Source: Pocillopora verrucosa
Lineage: Eukaryota > Cnidaria > Anthozoa > Scleractinia > Pocilloporidae
Length of the DNA: 64,000 nt
NCBI RefSeq assembly: GCF_036669915.1
Contig: NC_089324.1
Coordinates: 2,696,244 to 2,760,243, forward strand
Direction: 5' to 3'
Shown here: piece after piece, positions 43,644 through 55,900 of the stretch
Numbering within the stretch: the stretch's first letter is position 1
Layout: each line of letters opens with the position of its first letter
Notes under the pieces: generated by a model
Told to the model about the DNA's origin: nothing
Database searches by the model: none
The model's input: the letters and a program-made list of their open reading frames with translations, nothing else
Made by a program: the position numbers and the translations under genes

Positions 43644-45562
43644 TCATGAAAGAATAGCCATGCTTTTCCGACGCGGGATCAGAGCATCGGCGCTTTTGGA
43701 GCGGTATAAAATGGGCAGAGTCACATCGTGCGCGCGGTCATCACACACACTGGAAAGAGCCTGCAAGAAGAAATAGAGCATTACAATGTTCACAATCCAT
43801 AAAACGTTTTCGCTGGCGTGCAATTGGTGTGAAACGCGTCAGATGACCGAGTGTGTAAATGTAAAGCAAGACCAATGCAATAACCAACAGGGAATGCGTC
43901 GGTCTTTTTAAGGCGAGCGAGGACAAGCACGACGCGAGCGCGTGGAAAGCTCGAGAGGCGAGACACGCGAGACTAGAGGAGCTCCACCTTGCACGCATGG
44001 TTTTCCTGCACGTCCCACGCTTGACGGTGCTCGCCAGATGACTATTTTAAAAGCATTGATCAACCGAACAGAGTACCAACTACAACATCACAGAGAAAGG
44101 CTAAATTTATAGTCTGAGAAATATAAAAAGCAAATTCAATTCTGCTCCATTGAAAAATTTTCGAAAAACTTTTTTTTACGTTCTCCCACCTAGCACAGAA
44201 GCAGCTTTTCATAATGTTTTTCATTTCGCCTCATGGATGTAAATCTTTTCAACAAATATTAGTCACTATTGGTTTATGCAGAAACGCTTCTAACCGAAAA
44301 AATCTAGAAATTCTTGAGAATAATACAAAACAGTGGTCATTACGAGATACTAAGTATCCTTGCAAGCTGTAAATCAAAAGTATGGTGAAAAATATCTCAC
44401 CTCTAGTTTCCTTGCCCTTTCTTTACTCAGTGGTTCCAGAGGAAAAATCAGGTCATTGGCATCCGCAAGTGATCGCAAGTCAAAATAATATTTAGCATAG
44501 ACGCTTGATGGCACATTTATATTAAACTGTAATAGCTCCAGGAACGCTCTCTCCAATTCATTCCTGCAAATATGAAACAAACGAAGTCATGTCACACAGT
44601 CGTTGGTTTGCACTTCGATTGATCAGTTTATTTATTTATTTATTTGCGCTATTTAGACAGGCTGGCCCAGTTCAGCTTTAAATCTGGATTATGTATCGTC
44701 CTTGATAACTCGGAGAAACACTTGAAGGCCAAACGAAATGAGGAAAAGTACAATTACACTCGAACTGATTTAAATCAAAGAAAACTCGAATACACAAGAC
44801 AAGTTCAGACCCCAACACCGAAGGCCATGTTCCCTACTCCACGTGTGGGTTCTTAAACTTCTCCTGCTAACCAGTACAAAGAAGATACAGGAGACGGGGC
44901 CTACAGTTTACCGTCCTTATCCGAGAAAACTAATAACTTCTAACCATTTGCGGATGTCATAGCAAAGGCAACACGTTATCCATTGTTATTTAAAGACTTT
45001 GAGTGTTGGTACGTTCTAAGACTTGAACCCTCGACTTCTGACACGGCAGTCTAACATCTACAACTTGAGCTAACCAGGCGCGGTTTTTTAGGACAGTAAC
45101 TATGGATATTTACAAACTTACATGTCTTCAACTGTTATGTCTTTTAAAATTTGGCAGTAGTCGACATTCCATACTATCAAGAAAAGCAAATCAAGCAAAA
45201 TTAGCAAAGATAAGGGAAGAAGATGGACATTTTTTCCTAACCTTTTAAATTACATTAACCTAATATTTTATCAAGGTATGAGGACAGTGCAATGGCAATC
45301 GTCTTACCAGCTTGATCATCCCATACTTTGGATGACAATAAAATGGCACCTAATAAAATTCTTTTCCAGTTTCCAGGATGAACGTCTATCTCGGCATAAG
45401 TCAGCAGCCTTTCAAGATAAACCTACAGGTTATAAGAAGAAAAAAAATACAAACATAATTTATTAAGGAAAATTAGTTAATTCGAAAAAACTAGAAAAGA
45501 CTAAAATTCAAATATGTAAGACCTGGCTTTGACCCTTGATAGCACCACACCAACAAGATATC

Positions 45563-45601
<39 letters not shown>

Positions 45602-48600
45602 TTATTACTTATTGGGCACAAATTAACATCTGAATATGATCAAATGCGCCTTACAACACTTTGCAGGGGACTTTGGTCAGACTGCATTGAGCAGTTTGCA
45701 ATTATTTTTTGGAAGGAGATTTAGCAAATGCCCCCAATTTCAGATTCTATGGCAGACCACAACACCAGGAACTACGTCCCCTACTCTCTGCGATAAGTAG
45801 GCAGACCTAACTATGGCAGACCACAACACCAGGAACTACGTCCCCTACTCTCTGCGATAAGTATTACTTACCAGTACTAAGAAGATGCAGGAGACAGGGC
45901 CTATGGATTTTTGTCCTTATCCGAGAAGACTAGAATGTCTAACCACTTGCAGGTGTCATAGCAAAGGCAGTGCATTCTCCTCAGTTATTTAAAGACCCTG
46001 AGTGTGGGTCCAGTCTGGGTCTTGAACCCTGACCTCCTGCACAGTAGTCTGGCACTCATCCACATCAGCTAACCATAAGCTAACAAGCCAATTGGCTCAG
46101 TTGGTAGAGCACTGCACCGGTATTGCAGAGGTCATGGGTTCAAATCCTGTACAGGCCTGAATTTTTCCAGCTCTTTTTTCCGTACCACTTATTTATAAAT
46201 AGTGTTCATTACTGAGAAGATCACTTTCATATTCACTCCTTTATCTGCAGTTCACCTTTATGATTTTAATATATTCACAGTTATTGAAGAAAAGAATGCT
46301 TATCATGTTGCTCAACTTACTAATGTAATTATTGCACATTCTGCTGTAAGCTGAGCTGCATGAAAGAGAGTTTTGATAAACTTGTATATATGTCTGTGTT
46401 CTGGGTCAACTCTGTCATAGTAATCAGGCACAGGATCATGCTGGAGAGCAAAGAACAATTAATTCATGGTGCTTTAAAAACAAAAATGAAATCTTAAGGG
46501 AAACTGGCAAAGAAAACTCTGACCCTTTGGGGACTGAGCTGCTCAATAAACCTTTTAAACCATAAACATCAGTATGCAGATTCTCCATACTGTTCTCTAT
46601 ACAGTTTCTTTGCTACTGAGAAGGAGAATTTGTTGATCACTTCCTTGATTCTCATGACCTTCATGATTGATTCAAGAGTGATTCAGAGAAGTTAGATACT
46701 GGTCACTCTAAGGGGTCAAAGGATAAGCTGCTTTCTTGGATAGCATCATGCCCCCCGGCAATCCCATAAACCACAATGCAATGCATATTTCATGAACCTT
46801 ACAACAGGTTTTCTCTTTTAGTTTTCTATCTTTCAGTAGCATGACATATCCTGCGTCACCAGTGTATGAAAATGTCAATCCCCCCTCCCCCATCCCCTAA
46901 TCTCTGAACCTGGTAATTCATGGCACTTTCTTAGATTTAATTTAAAGTTTTCAGTTGTTGTCCAAGATATCTTTACTTATATCTTATATGAAGGGATTCA
47001 AACCACTGTATGTGACATAACTACTTTATTATGCACTCAAATCAGATTTATGCTTCTTAACAGTGCACATGATTTGTTTTAAATAATTAATATTCCTTAA
47101 AAGTTCCTTACTGTGAGAGGGTGAGCTTTTTCATCAAATATGTCCAGAGAACGCACGTCGTGGTCTCTGAAGTAAAGAATGAGACTTCACTTCAATATTA
47201 TATCAACTAAATGTTGAGAAATATGTTTTTTTGTCTTCTCACAAGCAAGGGACAAAGAAAATATTCTCAGTTCCCATAAGGAATCGAAACTCAGACCTTC
47301 AGATTCCACACTTCGATGCTCTACCACTGAGCCACAGAGACTCTACTGTGAGCAAGGTCTATTAAAAAGTTCATATGACACAAATCCTGCATACTTCTAG
47401 GATCAGCATTGTTAATAGCCTTGTGTTTGTGAATAGAAAAAGAGAGATGGAAAGTTTTGAGCTCGGTAAAGAAATAGAATAAGATGTTTTTTCAGCGTGG
47501 GGTAAATCTAGCAACAAATTAAATGTTTTTCAAATTAAAGCCAAAAAAGAAAAAAAAAAAACACTTTCAGTAATTATTGGAAGTATGGCCTGTGTACTGA
47601 TTGCATCAGAGCACAAAAGAACTTTGCATTTGAATGTGGTTTACCACAATCTACTAATCTTTGCCTTTGGCAATCGTTTGGTAAAACTGGAAGACTACGA
47701 ACATAATAAAGTAAACGTCTACCTTCAGGGTAGCAGAAATGACAATATAAGTGTTTTACAAAAATTCAACAACTTCCGTTTGAGGATAAACAAAGAAAAA
47801 AATTAATTCAAACAGTACTTTTGCTTATGTTAAAGGAAAGTGCATGCAAATATCTCGCAAATATTACCAAAAACACAAAATAAGCTATTAACTAAATTGT
47901 TCTCCTTGATAAATTTTGAGTAACAAAAATTCATAGATGGCAAACTGCCCTGTGTCAATAATTATGTGCTCCTGTTTCTTCTTTGTCACAATCTTCCTTA
48001 ATCGCAATCAATCTTAATTTAATCAAATTAAAATCAAGCAGAATATAAATTTTTGATCCTATTTTTTTTCTATAAAACTAAAGATTCTGAGGTAAACGGC
48101 CCATGTTTATTGAATAAAACAGCTGAAAGAGCCACTTTAAGATATATTACAGCAGCTAAAACAATTTATAACAACTGTTTGTAGAGAAACAAAACAGGAC
48201 ATGTGTACACTTCAAAACAGACATAACAATTACCCACCTGTTCTTAATATGGTAATATATTGCCAAAGCCACACTGTGAAAAAATAATAGCACAGTTTAA
48301 GACTGTGTTTTTGTAAAGAAAATATCTTAATTGTTGCTAACTTTGAGGTTAATTCATGGTGTACCTGAATTCTACAAGCATTATTTGCACAATATGATGT
48401 TTGTGCCGTTTGCTTTTATTTCATGAGTGAAAAACGAGTTATAGAGATAATCATCAAATCAAATATAAACCTTGCATTCCTAAGTGTCCAAGAGTTTGCT
48501 ATAGCCACTTCACAAAAGGCACAAGAAAATTTGTAACTGTGACAACCAACCTTTCAAAAAATTATTTAAAAAATCCAGCTTGACGTCTCCCTTCCCTCCT

Positions 48601-51600
48601 TTCAATGTTAGTTATAAGAAAACTCCAGCGCTCGCAGATAATTCATCATTGAAAGGGGAATAGGGTGTGTCAAGAAAATTTTATGAGGGTCATACCTAAT
48701 CCCCCCCCCCCCCTTTCTCTAATGTCAGTGAAATACTTTACCATTTAATAGTAGATTTAAGGTTGGGCTGACTCACTGTACTGTCATCAAGAAAGATTGT
48801 TGAACAAGAGCTACATTTTCTTGTCAGAGTTCCCTTGAGAAAATAAAAAAGTCAAATTATGGTGCATGACTAAGTTTAAAACTAAGTAATTGGAAAGAGA
48901 ACCTCTAACTTTTTTTTGGTAAAGATATAAATACTCTACAGTCTGAGCATTATTGACATCAGTTACGTACTGGTAACATGATAACATCTTAAAAATCTAT
49001 TTGTCTAGGGCATGCTGGATTTAAGGTTTATTTTTGGCCCTGTGGACTTGATACAACTCCTTCATCACAAGGAACATTTCCTTCTCTTCTCTATTTTCCT
49101 GTTCTCTTGGTTCAAAGAGCCAATGAGAGAGAAGAACACGTGATCACATGACCACCACAATATGACGGCCTCTTAGGCCAGAGCAAGGGAGAGGATGTGC
49201 AGCTTGACCCAGATTCAAGTGCACTTACTCATAGCCTACGCCATGCTCTTGGTGCAGTAAAAAGTGAGCATTAGCTGAATGAGGCAATCAGCTACATTTT
49301 TAACTTTACACCAATTATAAAGTAACATCTCCTCAAAAAAGGGGTCATTTATGAACAAAAAAAACCGTATAGATAGATAACTTCATTCATAGGTAACAAG
49401 GGCTATAAATAAGCCTGGATTTAAAGCATCCTTTTCTAATCAACCTTTGGGATAATACATTTATACTGGACATATCTGATCTTACCCCCATCCCATTTCT
49501 CTTCCTTGAATCACTTCCTGTTGAAAATGTACGTCTTCCAGGAAACATTCCATTGTTACCTTAGAATAAAAAAATTATACTTAGTTTATATCCAATCTAA
49601 TCAATCTCGTTGTAATAATGAAAATTATACTTAGTTTAATAATCTTATCAGAAGTATCATCATGACCAGTATAACTGGTCATAAATATGACCATGGGCAT
49701 TGCAGTAGGGGTTAGTGATAACAAAAAAGCATTTATTAATTATAAATAACCCTATACACTCTTAGAAGTGATTAACACGTCACTTTTCCCTATAATATCA
49801 TTCTATACACTATCCAGCAAAAAAGTAGCAAGAATACTCATTCTTTTCAGGAAGAAATTGTTATCTTTATCTAACATCAAATTCTCCTAACTAATTTACA
49901 AGGAACTGTGTGGCAGCTAGGAAGGAGAATTCACAACCAGATCTTGGGAGTTAGAGGGATAATCAGGAAGTGCAGCATCTCAATACCTCTGCTGTTCACT
50001 GTCACTCAGATTGGGAACCATAGTTCACTAGTGTTGCATTTGAAGATGTATGCAAGGTTTTCCACAGGGTGTTCAAACAGGATTCAAACAACCTCTCTGA
50101 AAGTCCTCCTGAAAGTTACTCGAGCAACTTTCCTCACAAATAAATAGGATCCCAGTAGGCTCATTGGACTTCAGACTTTCATCTTCCATCCACACTGTAT
50201 ATATCAGCCATCACATCTGGGATAAGTGTGGCTTTGCCAAAAATGCATCATTCCCAAGAATTTAAGGGTTGATTTACAGAGATAGCCATTACATGGAATC
50301 AGCTTACAACTTAAATTTAACACTGTGATGGTCATGCAAAATGTCACCACATTTAAAAATTTTATGACGAGTCATAGCAGCAGTCATTTTTAAAAAGAAA
50401 GTCACATGTTGCTTTTCTTAAAATCACAAGAGAAACTTTTCCAGGAGAATTGGCTTTATCCCTTTACATCCCAGCATCAATATCTCTATGCTCTTCTTTA
50501 TACATTTCCTTTGATACTGACAGGGGGAATTTGTTTAACCCTTCCACTCCCAAGATTTGGTTGTTCATTCTCCCATCTAGCTGTTACACATTTCCTTGTT
50601 ATTCAGTTACAAGAATTTGGTGTTATATCATGATAACAAATTCTTACTGATAAGTTTGAGTAATCTCATTACCTGTTTGTTAGACAGTGTATGGATACTG
50701 TTGGGAGAAGGTACATGTAAATCACTTCTGGGAGTTAAAGGTCAACCATTGTAGCTTCCTAGGTTGGAAATTATTTCCTTTATTCTAATTATCTTATTGA
50801 ATGATTCGGAAATATTAAAGTTAGATGAAATAAGATCCTGGTCACTCTTTGGGTTTAAAGGGTTAAGTAGATTTACAACCAAAGACGATAACCTAACAAG
50901 TCAGGTGTGGTTAGTTAGTTTAGCCTATTGTCTGAATCTTGAGATTTTGATTTGGTGCAGACAAAAATTCCCTACAAAATTATATACCATACCTTTCCAT
51001 CAGGAAAAAAAGAAAGATTTATCATCAAGACATTTACACAGGAAAACAATAATAAGGGCTTTTCGAGGGAATTTAAGAACATATTTCGCGTTGTCACGGA
51101 TCACATGTGTGGTGTAGACAACAGGTCAGATCAGTTGACCAAGATATTGGATTTTAATCTCACGGATCTCCAAAAGATCCAGTTGCGTGATCCGTAGAAC
51201 GTTGACACAAATTACTTTTGAATCACCTTGAAATCTCCTTTTGTAAATTAAATTGTAGTATGATGTTAATCCAAAACATGGAAACGTAGGTCACAAGATA
51301 AATTAAATACTGTTATCAAAAATTCTGAATTACACAGACGACAATTTTTTGAGTCGTACTTTCACAAACTCGGGTGATGGCAACTCTGCTGTGTTTTGAG
51401 GGAAAATCGAAGCAAGTTTTAGAGAAGATTTGTTCCTTATGCAAGACAGGAGTTAAGGTTGCTAGTATCTTATACATTCGAACAGAACACAAACATGTGA
51501 CTCAAAGATGATCGAATTGTGTTTCACCCTAGTTATAATATCAAGAACATGCAAAATCAACCGTCATTTATCTTACCTGGATTGGAGAGGGATCGATGTA

Positions 51601-51862
51601 AAAATAAGGTTCCTTTGTGGTTTGATAGATCTGAGAAGAAATTAGACGAAAAAACATCAATCATCCAATTCGCTTCGCCGAGCATGCAATCACTATAACC
51701 TCTTGCCCTTTCACAAACAATTTGCTCGCCGCTACCTTCTCTATCGCTAATGTGCGGTAGTTCGAACGTCTCGTTGGCATGCCCTGTTCTATCATAGGGT
51801 TCGTTTTTCACTGCAGGTCCACCACGAGGTGAAGGAAGGACACAGCAGTGAATGTTACCCAT
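43644..51862 (-). CDS. CCNY: Cyclin Y
   Basis: Ten exons, high to low: 51862-51577, 49559-49486, 48833-48742, 48273-48238, 47166-47112, 46440-46321, 45422-45308, 45173-45122, 44563-44401, 43760-43644; 1110 nt and 369 residues (human 341). Cyclin Y is a membrane-anchored cyclin that activates CDK14/CDK16 and promotes LRP6 phosphorylation in Wnt signalling. The N-terminus MGNIHCC supplies Gly2 for myristoylation and two Cys for palmitoylation. The motif [18 protein letters not shown], where 14-3-3 contact sites lie in mammals, is present. The cyclin box runs from about residue 160 to 290 ([62 protein letters not shown]). The last exon is diverged but keeps a RSKSADAL phosphosite region and ends in AILS. 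Introns carry several SINE-like repeats and TTAA elements. It is head-to-head with ODAD4. Confidence 0.95.
44865..45085 (-). mobile_element. tRNA-like SINE repeat (family S3), copy 1
   Basis: In CCNY intron 8. On the minus strand a tRNA-like head (GTTAGCTCAAGTTGTAGATG, box B-like GGGTTCAAGTC) is followed by a body ending near CTGTATCTTCTTTGTACTGG. The copy at 45868-46075 shares the full order. Confidence 0.7.
45555..45605. repeat. AAT microsatellite
   Basis: About 14 uninterrupted AAT units in CCNY intron 6. Confidence 0.92.
45747..45863. repeat. 53 bp direct tandem duplication, 64 bp period
   Basis: An identical 53 bp block beginning CTATGGCAGACCACAACACC occurs at 45747-45799 and 45811-45863. 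The copies are separated by 11 bp. Identity is complete by eye, so the duplication is young or an assembly artefact. Confidence 0.92.
45868..46075 (-). mobile_element. tRNA-like SINE repeat (family S3), copy 2
   Basis: Matches the 44865-45085 repeat block by block (AGAAGATGCAGGAGACAGGG, CCTTATCCGAGAAGACT, GTCATAGCAAAGGCA, TATTTAAAGACCCTGAGTG). It lies directly next to the 53 bp tandem duplication. Confidence 0.7.
46086..46160 (+). tRNA. tRNA-like sequence, probable pseudogene or SINE head
   Basis: Has a good A box (TTGGCTCAGTTGGTAGAGCA), a 5 bp anticodon stem CTGCA/TGCAG with loop CCGGTAT, and a good B box (GGGTTCAAATCC). The base before the would-be anticodon GGT is C instead of the invariant U. 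The acceptor stem (5' AGCCAAT against 3' ACAGGCCT) does not pair. I therefore read it as tRNA-derived rather than a working gene. Confidence 0.55.
46552..46723 (+). mobile_element. Family A TTAA element in CCNY intron 5
   Basis: CATCAGTATGCAGATTCTCC, GAGAAGGAGAATTTGTTGATCA and GGTCACTCTAAGGGGTC show family A in a shortened copy. Confidence 0.75.
47228..47500 (-). mobile_element. tRNA-derived SINE-like repeat (family S1)
   Basis: Minus-strand counterpart of the repeat at 28794-29140: box A-like TGTGGCTCAGTGGTAGAGCA, box B-like GTTTCGATTCC and tail TTTTCTTTGTCCCTTGCTTG. The leading part GATCCTAGAAGTATGCAGGA is shared. It is in CCNY intron 4. Confidence 0.75.
49752..49960 (+). mobile_element. 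Family B TTAA element in CCNY intron 1
   Basis: Left part CCCTATACACTCTTAGAAGTG, internal CACTATCCAGCAAAAAAGTAG, right end TCTTGGGAGTTAGAGGGATAA. Confidence 0.78.
50456..50866 (+). mobile_element. Family A element (outer) split by a nested family B element
   Basis: The left half 50456-50534 (CCCTTTACATCCCAGCATCAA ... GGGGGAATTTG) and right half 50746-50862 (ATTATTTCCTTTATTCTAA ... GGGTTTAAAGGG) join into a normal family A sequence. TTAA follows at 50863-50866. Confidence 0.83.
50539..50741 (-). mobile_element. Family B TTAA element (inner, nested)
   Basis: 203 bp, starting CCCTTCCACTCCCAAG after TTAA (50535-50538) and ending GGGAGTTAAAGG before TCAA (50742-50745), a one-base decay of TTAA. 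It is reverse-oriented and inserted inside a family A element. Confidence 0.88.
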
Positions 51863-52985
51863 GGTAGCTCTCAGGAGCTTCGCGTACGTTCTCGACAACG
51901 CGATGTCCGCGAGTAAAAGCGTCTTCCTTCCACAACGCCGCCAACTACATCATCACAGACAGGTAGTTTGTGTCAACGGAGACTCTTCCAACAAACATCG
52001 GTATCTCCACATTGTCTTGTTACCTTTGATTGGAGTTATTCCAGATACAGTACACAAAGTTTGGATACCTAAAACTACATTCGACAACAAACAATCTCCA
52101 TCAAATAGGTTTTGTAATTTGATTGGTCTAGCGATCAGCTACGTCATCGTCTGCTCATATATGGAGAAAATTCTGGATTGGCCCAGGAAATTTTTACAAT
52201 TTCTTCCAGTTCGGCCCGGAAAAAAATGTAACACTTTGTTGCTAATGCATCTAAACACGCAACAAATAAATGAAAACCCCGAATAGTGTGATGCGTAAGA
52301 AATGATCATAAAAAGATGTCCGTAGAGATTATCACATCTACGATAAAAACGTTTTAATTTTTTTTGTCCCTCACTTTCATTTAATTTTCAATGAAAATCT
52401 TGTTTGCACTTTTTTGTCAAATGTCAGCTGTATTGACGGTAATTTTTCTTTTCCCGAAAGGCTTGAATTAGTCAATAAAACCCTCAGGGAAATGAAATTC
52501 TAAATAAGGAAAAACATTCGTTTAAACAAATTAAAATTGCCCATGACACATAACAAAATTTTTTTTATGTATATTCCACAAAATAAATTGCAGTAGGGAG
52601 TAGTGAGATCAAAAAAGCGTATATTACTTTTAAATAACCCTACACACCCCCAGCCGTGGTTAACATATAATTTCTCTCTATTATATCCATAGAAAGACAG
52701 TAACGAGAATACTCAACCTTACGTCAAATGAGCACTTGTCAAATAAAAACTAATCTTTTGTTTTCATTTGTAGGAAGTACCTCGACCACTGTCGACAAAG
52801 GTTTTCTAAACACAAAAACACTGTACAGCGGTTGTTGTTGTAGAGGCAAAGTACTGGGTTCTACTTAGCAACCCTCCCTTAACGACAAGCAAGAACAGTC
52901 AAGGGGCCATATTTACAGTTTTGTCGTGTTGTGAGTAATTTTATTTTATCCGTAGTCTTCCGGAAAAAAAAGCCATTTTTCCGCC
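51863..52985. promoter_or_regulatory. Shared CCNY/ODAD4 head-to-head upstream region with a possible X-box
   Basis: The CCNY start codon (51862, minus) and ODAD4 start codon (52986, plus) face away from each other. An imperfect RFX X-box-like site, GTTCTA-CTT-AGCAAC, lies at 52858-52872, about 115 bp before the ODAD4 ATG; only the right half-site fits the consensus well. A partial family B element lies near 52630-52735. The plus-strand open frame at 51852-52286 overlaps the CCNY start and is not convincing as a gene. Confidence 0.4.
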
Positions 52986-55900
52986 ATGTATGACGACGAC
53001 GACGAACCAGAAGGGCCAAAGAGTTCTTTCACGACTTACCTTTCCGAAGGAAATGTGCATTTTAACCAGGGGGAATACAAAAAGGCTCTGGATAGTTACA
53101 CTCAGGTATACTCGAATAACTTGGTCGATTTCAATGAAATATTCTTTGATCAAAAACACTTACGATTCTCTAGAATATCCTGATTTATTCGAGCTCTTAT
53201 AAATGCTACTTCTTTGCTTTGGAAGTCTTGAAGTCTTGCCATTAGTTCAAGATTAAAGATAATAAAACAAAATTACCGTTTATCTATGTGATTATTTAAG
53301 CATCGTGATGTACTTTTGTAGCCAAGTTGCTGTCGTTGCATGACTTCCTACTGTGATTGGACCTTTCAAAATATTAGCGGTTACAGGATGTTAGTCTTTT
53401 CTCTGATCCGACATGAGATCGACAAAATTTAATGACTAGGAATTGAACTTGCTTTGTTGTGTTTGTTAAATAGCATGATTGCAGGTAGAACTTGAGGGCC
53501 AGTTACCAGGCCCTGGTTGTTTGAAGCATGGATAAAGCTATTGACTGGATGAATCTCAATCTGGTGGATAGCACAGTATGTTTTGTTAAAAGCTATCCGC
53601 TGGATGGTGAATTTATCTGTTGGATGGTGTTATCTCAGGCCTTTATACAACTAGAACCAGTTTTTTACAATCATGAAAAAATGTTAGATACCAAATATTT
53701 ATCTAATGTGCCCACAAATGATGTGAATTGTCCTTACCCACACAAGCATCTTAGTTCTCTGTGATTTGTTCTGATTGGCTGACACAATTACCTCAATATT
53801 GGTTTTATGGGACTCAACCCTAGAATGCTCAAATGAAATTAAATGACCTAAATTTTACATCTTCTTTTCACAGGCCCTGGAGCTACAGCCAGGTTACAAA
53901 GTGTGTCTTGTCCAGCGATCAAAGTGTTACTTGAGGTTAGGCAATGCTGATGCCGCACTGAGAGACGCAGAAGAATCACTTGCAGAAGATAAAGAATATA
54001 ACAAGGTTTGGAAGCCTGTCAACACTTTAAACCATTAGATCTGATTTGTAATTCACCTCTCTAGATACAACTTATTTCATGGTTAACATGACAAGAGAAT
54101 TTGGTTTTACATCAGTAACACCTTCTATATGTAACTGATAAGTTGATTATTCTGACTTATAACTTGTTAATTAGATGATGCATTGAAACTGTGAGGAATA
54201 TTTAAGTATTTACTTTTAGTATAATTGTTCTGGTGATTATTCAGACGTACACAATCTGATTGGTCAAGTATAGTGTAAAATTTAATCCCAAAGAGCATAA
54301 AGGCTGCTACTAAGTTTGGTAGAACACTTTTAAAAAATAAAATATAAATTTTACATTGTTAAATTCAGGTAGAAACTGGGGATCAATATCAGTATCTGGG
54401 CAACTACTCACCTACCCCTCCCCTGACCCAACATTAACTTTAACTTGTTATCAATTGACTGTTGTTGAGTTAAGGGAGGGGTAGGTGGGCAGTTGCCCAG
54501 CTACTGATATTGATCCAAAACTGGCTGCCCATCTTGATACAAGTAATTAAAAAAATTGTAACAAAAGATATGCAAAGTTTTCTTTATTTATAGAATGGTT
54601 GGAATAACATAATGAATTTGCTACAGAATTAAGAAGCACCTGAGCAATTATATTAAAATAATTATTTGCCTTAGGGTCAGTGAATATTGTTGAATAATCC
54701 CCTTGACTTTATCCTGATGTTGTTAACCATTTATACCCTAATATCAGTATTCATATTCTCCATACTGACCTCTGTACATTTACTAAGGTGCTAACAAGAA
54801 GAATTTGTCTAACAATCAAGAGTTTCTTTAGTTGGTGATCATTTCCTTTATTCTCATGACATTAATGAGTGATTCAGTGGTGGCATTGTAAGGAGAAATT
54901 AGATGCTAGTCACTCTTAGGGGTTAAAGGGTTAAAAGGTTTTCATCTCAGTGATGGGAGTTACAGGGATAGGGATCTCAAGGGATGTGTTCTAACAATGG
55001 TGGATCTAGGGGAGGGACCCAGGGGGCGAGAATCACAGATGGAAGAAAAGCTGTATGGCAAGCGACGAAAAACCACCGGCCCTCCCCCCTCCCCAGCTCA
55101 AGGTCTGGATCTGCCACTGTCTTAAATTCCCTCTCTGAAAAAAGAAAATGATTGGAAATTTTCTTGCATTAAATTTTGGCAAGTATCCTTATTTTGAGGA
55201 ATTCTTCCTCAATGTTTTATTGAAAGGTAAGTATGGTAGAGTAATTTTCTTACTAACGGTACTCGTTTGTTGTGGAGGTTCAACATTTCAGTTACTAACA
55301 AAGGGAATTGATTTATATACAGGGCCTTTATCAGAAAGCAGAAGCACTTTATTCCAAGGGAGAGTTTGAGTATGCTCTCTTGTATTATCACCGTGGATAT
55401 AAGCTGAGACAAGACCAGGAGGAGTTCAAACTTGGCATCCAGAAAGCTCAAGAGGCCATTGATAATGCTATTGGAAGTAAGAATTACTTGTTAGAATTAA
55501 TTTACTGAATAGATTTATATTGAGTGCCTATGGTTTAATCTGATGTCACTCGTTGATTGGTCTTGAAAACTAACCCCCCTCTCCCCCCCCCTGCCTCAAG
55601 CAGTCAGATGTATTAAACAAAGATCAATAAATATGATGAATTGACATGTCTTTACTGCACTTTTGTGACACTCCATCTAGATCTGATTTTGTGTAATGAA
55701 TTTTTTGACCACCCTTAGTGAGAAGAGATCTGTTTACAAACCAAAATTTTAACAATGTGTGAAAACTTGCATTTTAAAAAAGTTTTACATGCCGTAACTT
55801 TCATTAATTTCTCAAGTATTATTCAAAATCTTTTATAGCTTTACCCCATGCATGCACTGACCTTTCTAACTTATTTGATATATAGATTTAGCCAAGCCTA

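Noticed and set aside
43741-43998. 85-codon minus-strand frame over the CCNY last exon
   Set aside because: Overlaps the intron and acceptor of CCNY exon 10; the exon in the right frame gives the cyclin Y C-terminus.
47270-47345. Candidate functional tRNA gene on the minus strand
   Set aside because: A and B boxes are present, but the acceptor stem does not pair and the unit recurs with the same tail at 28794, so it is a SINE head.
51852-52286. 144-codon plus-strand frame in the CCNY/ODAD4 interval
   Set aside because: Starts antisense to the CCNY start exon, shows no domain and no conserved-looking motif; a promoter-region chance frame is more likely.
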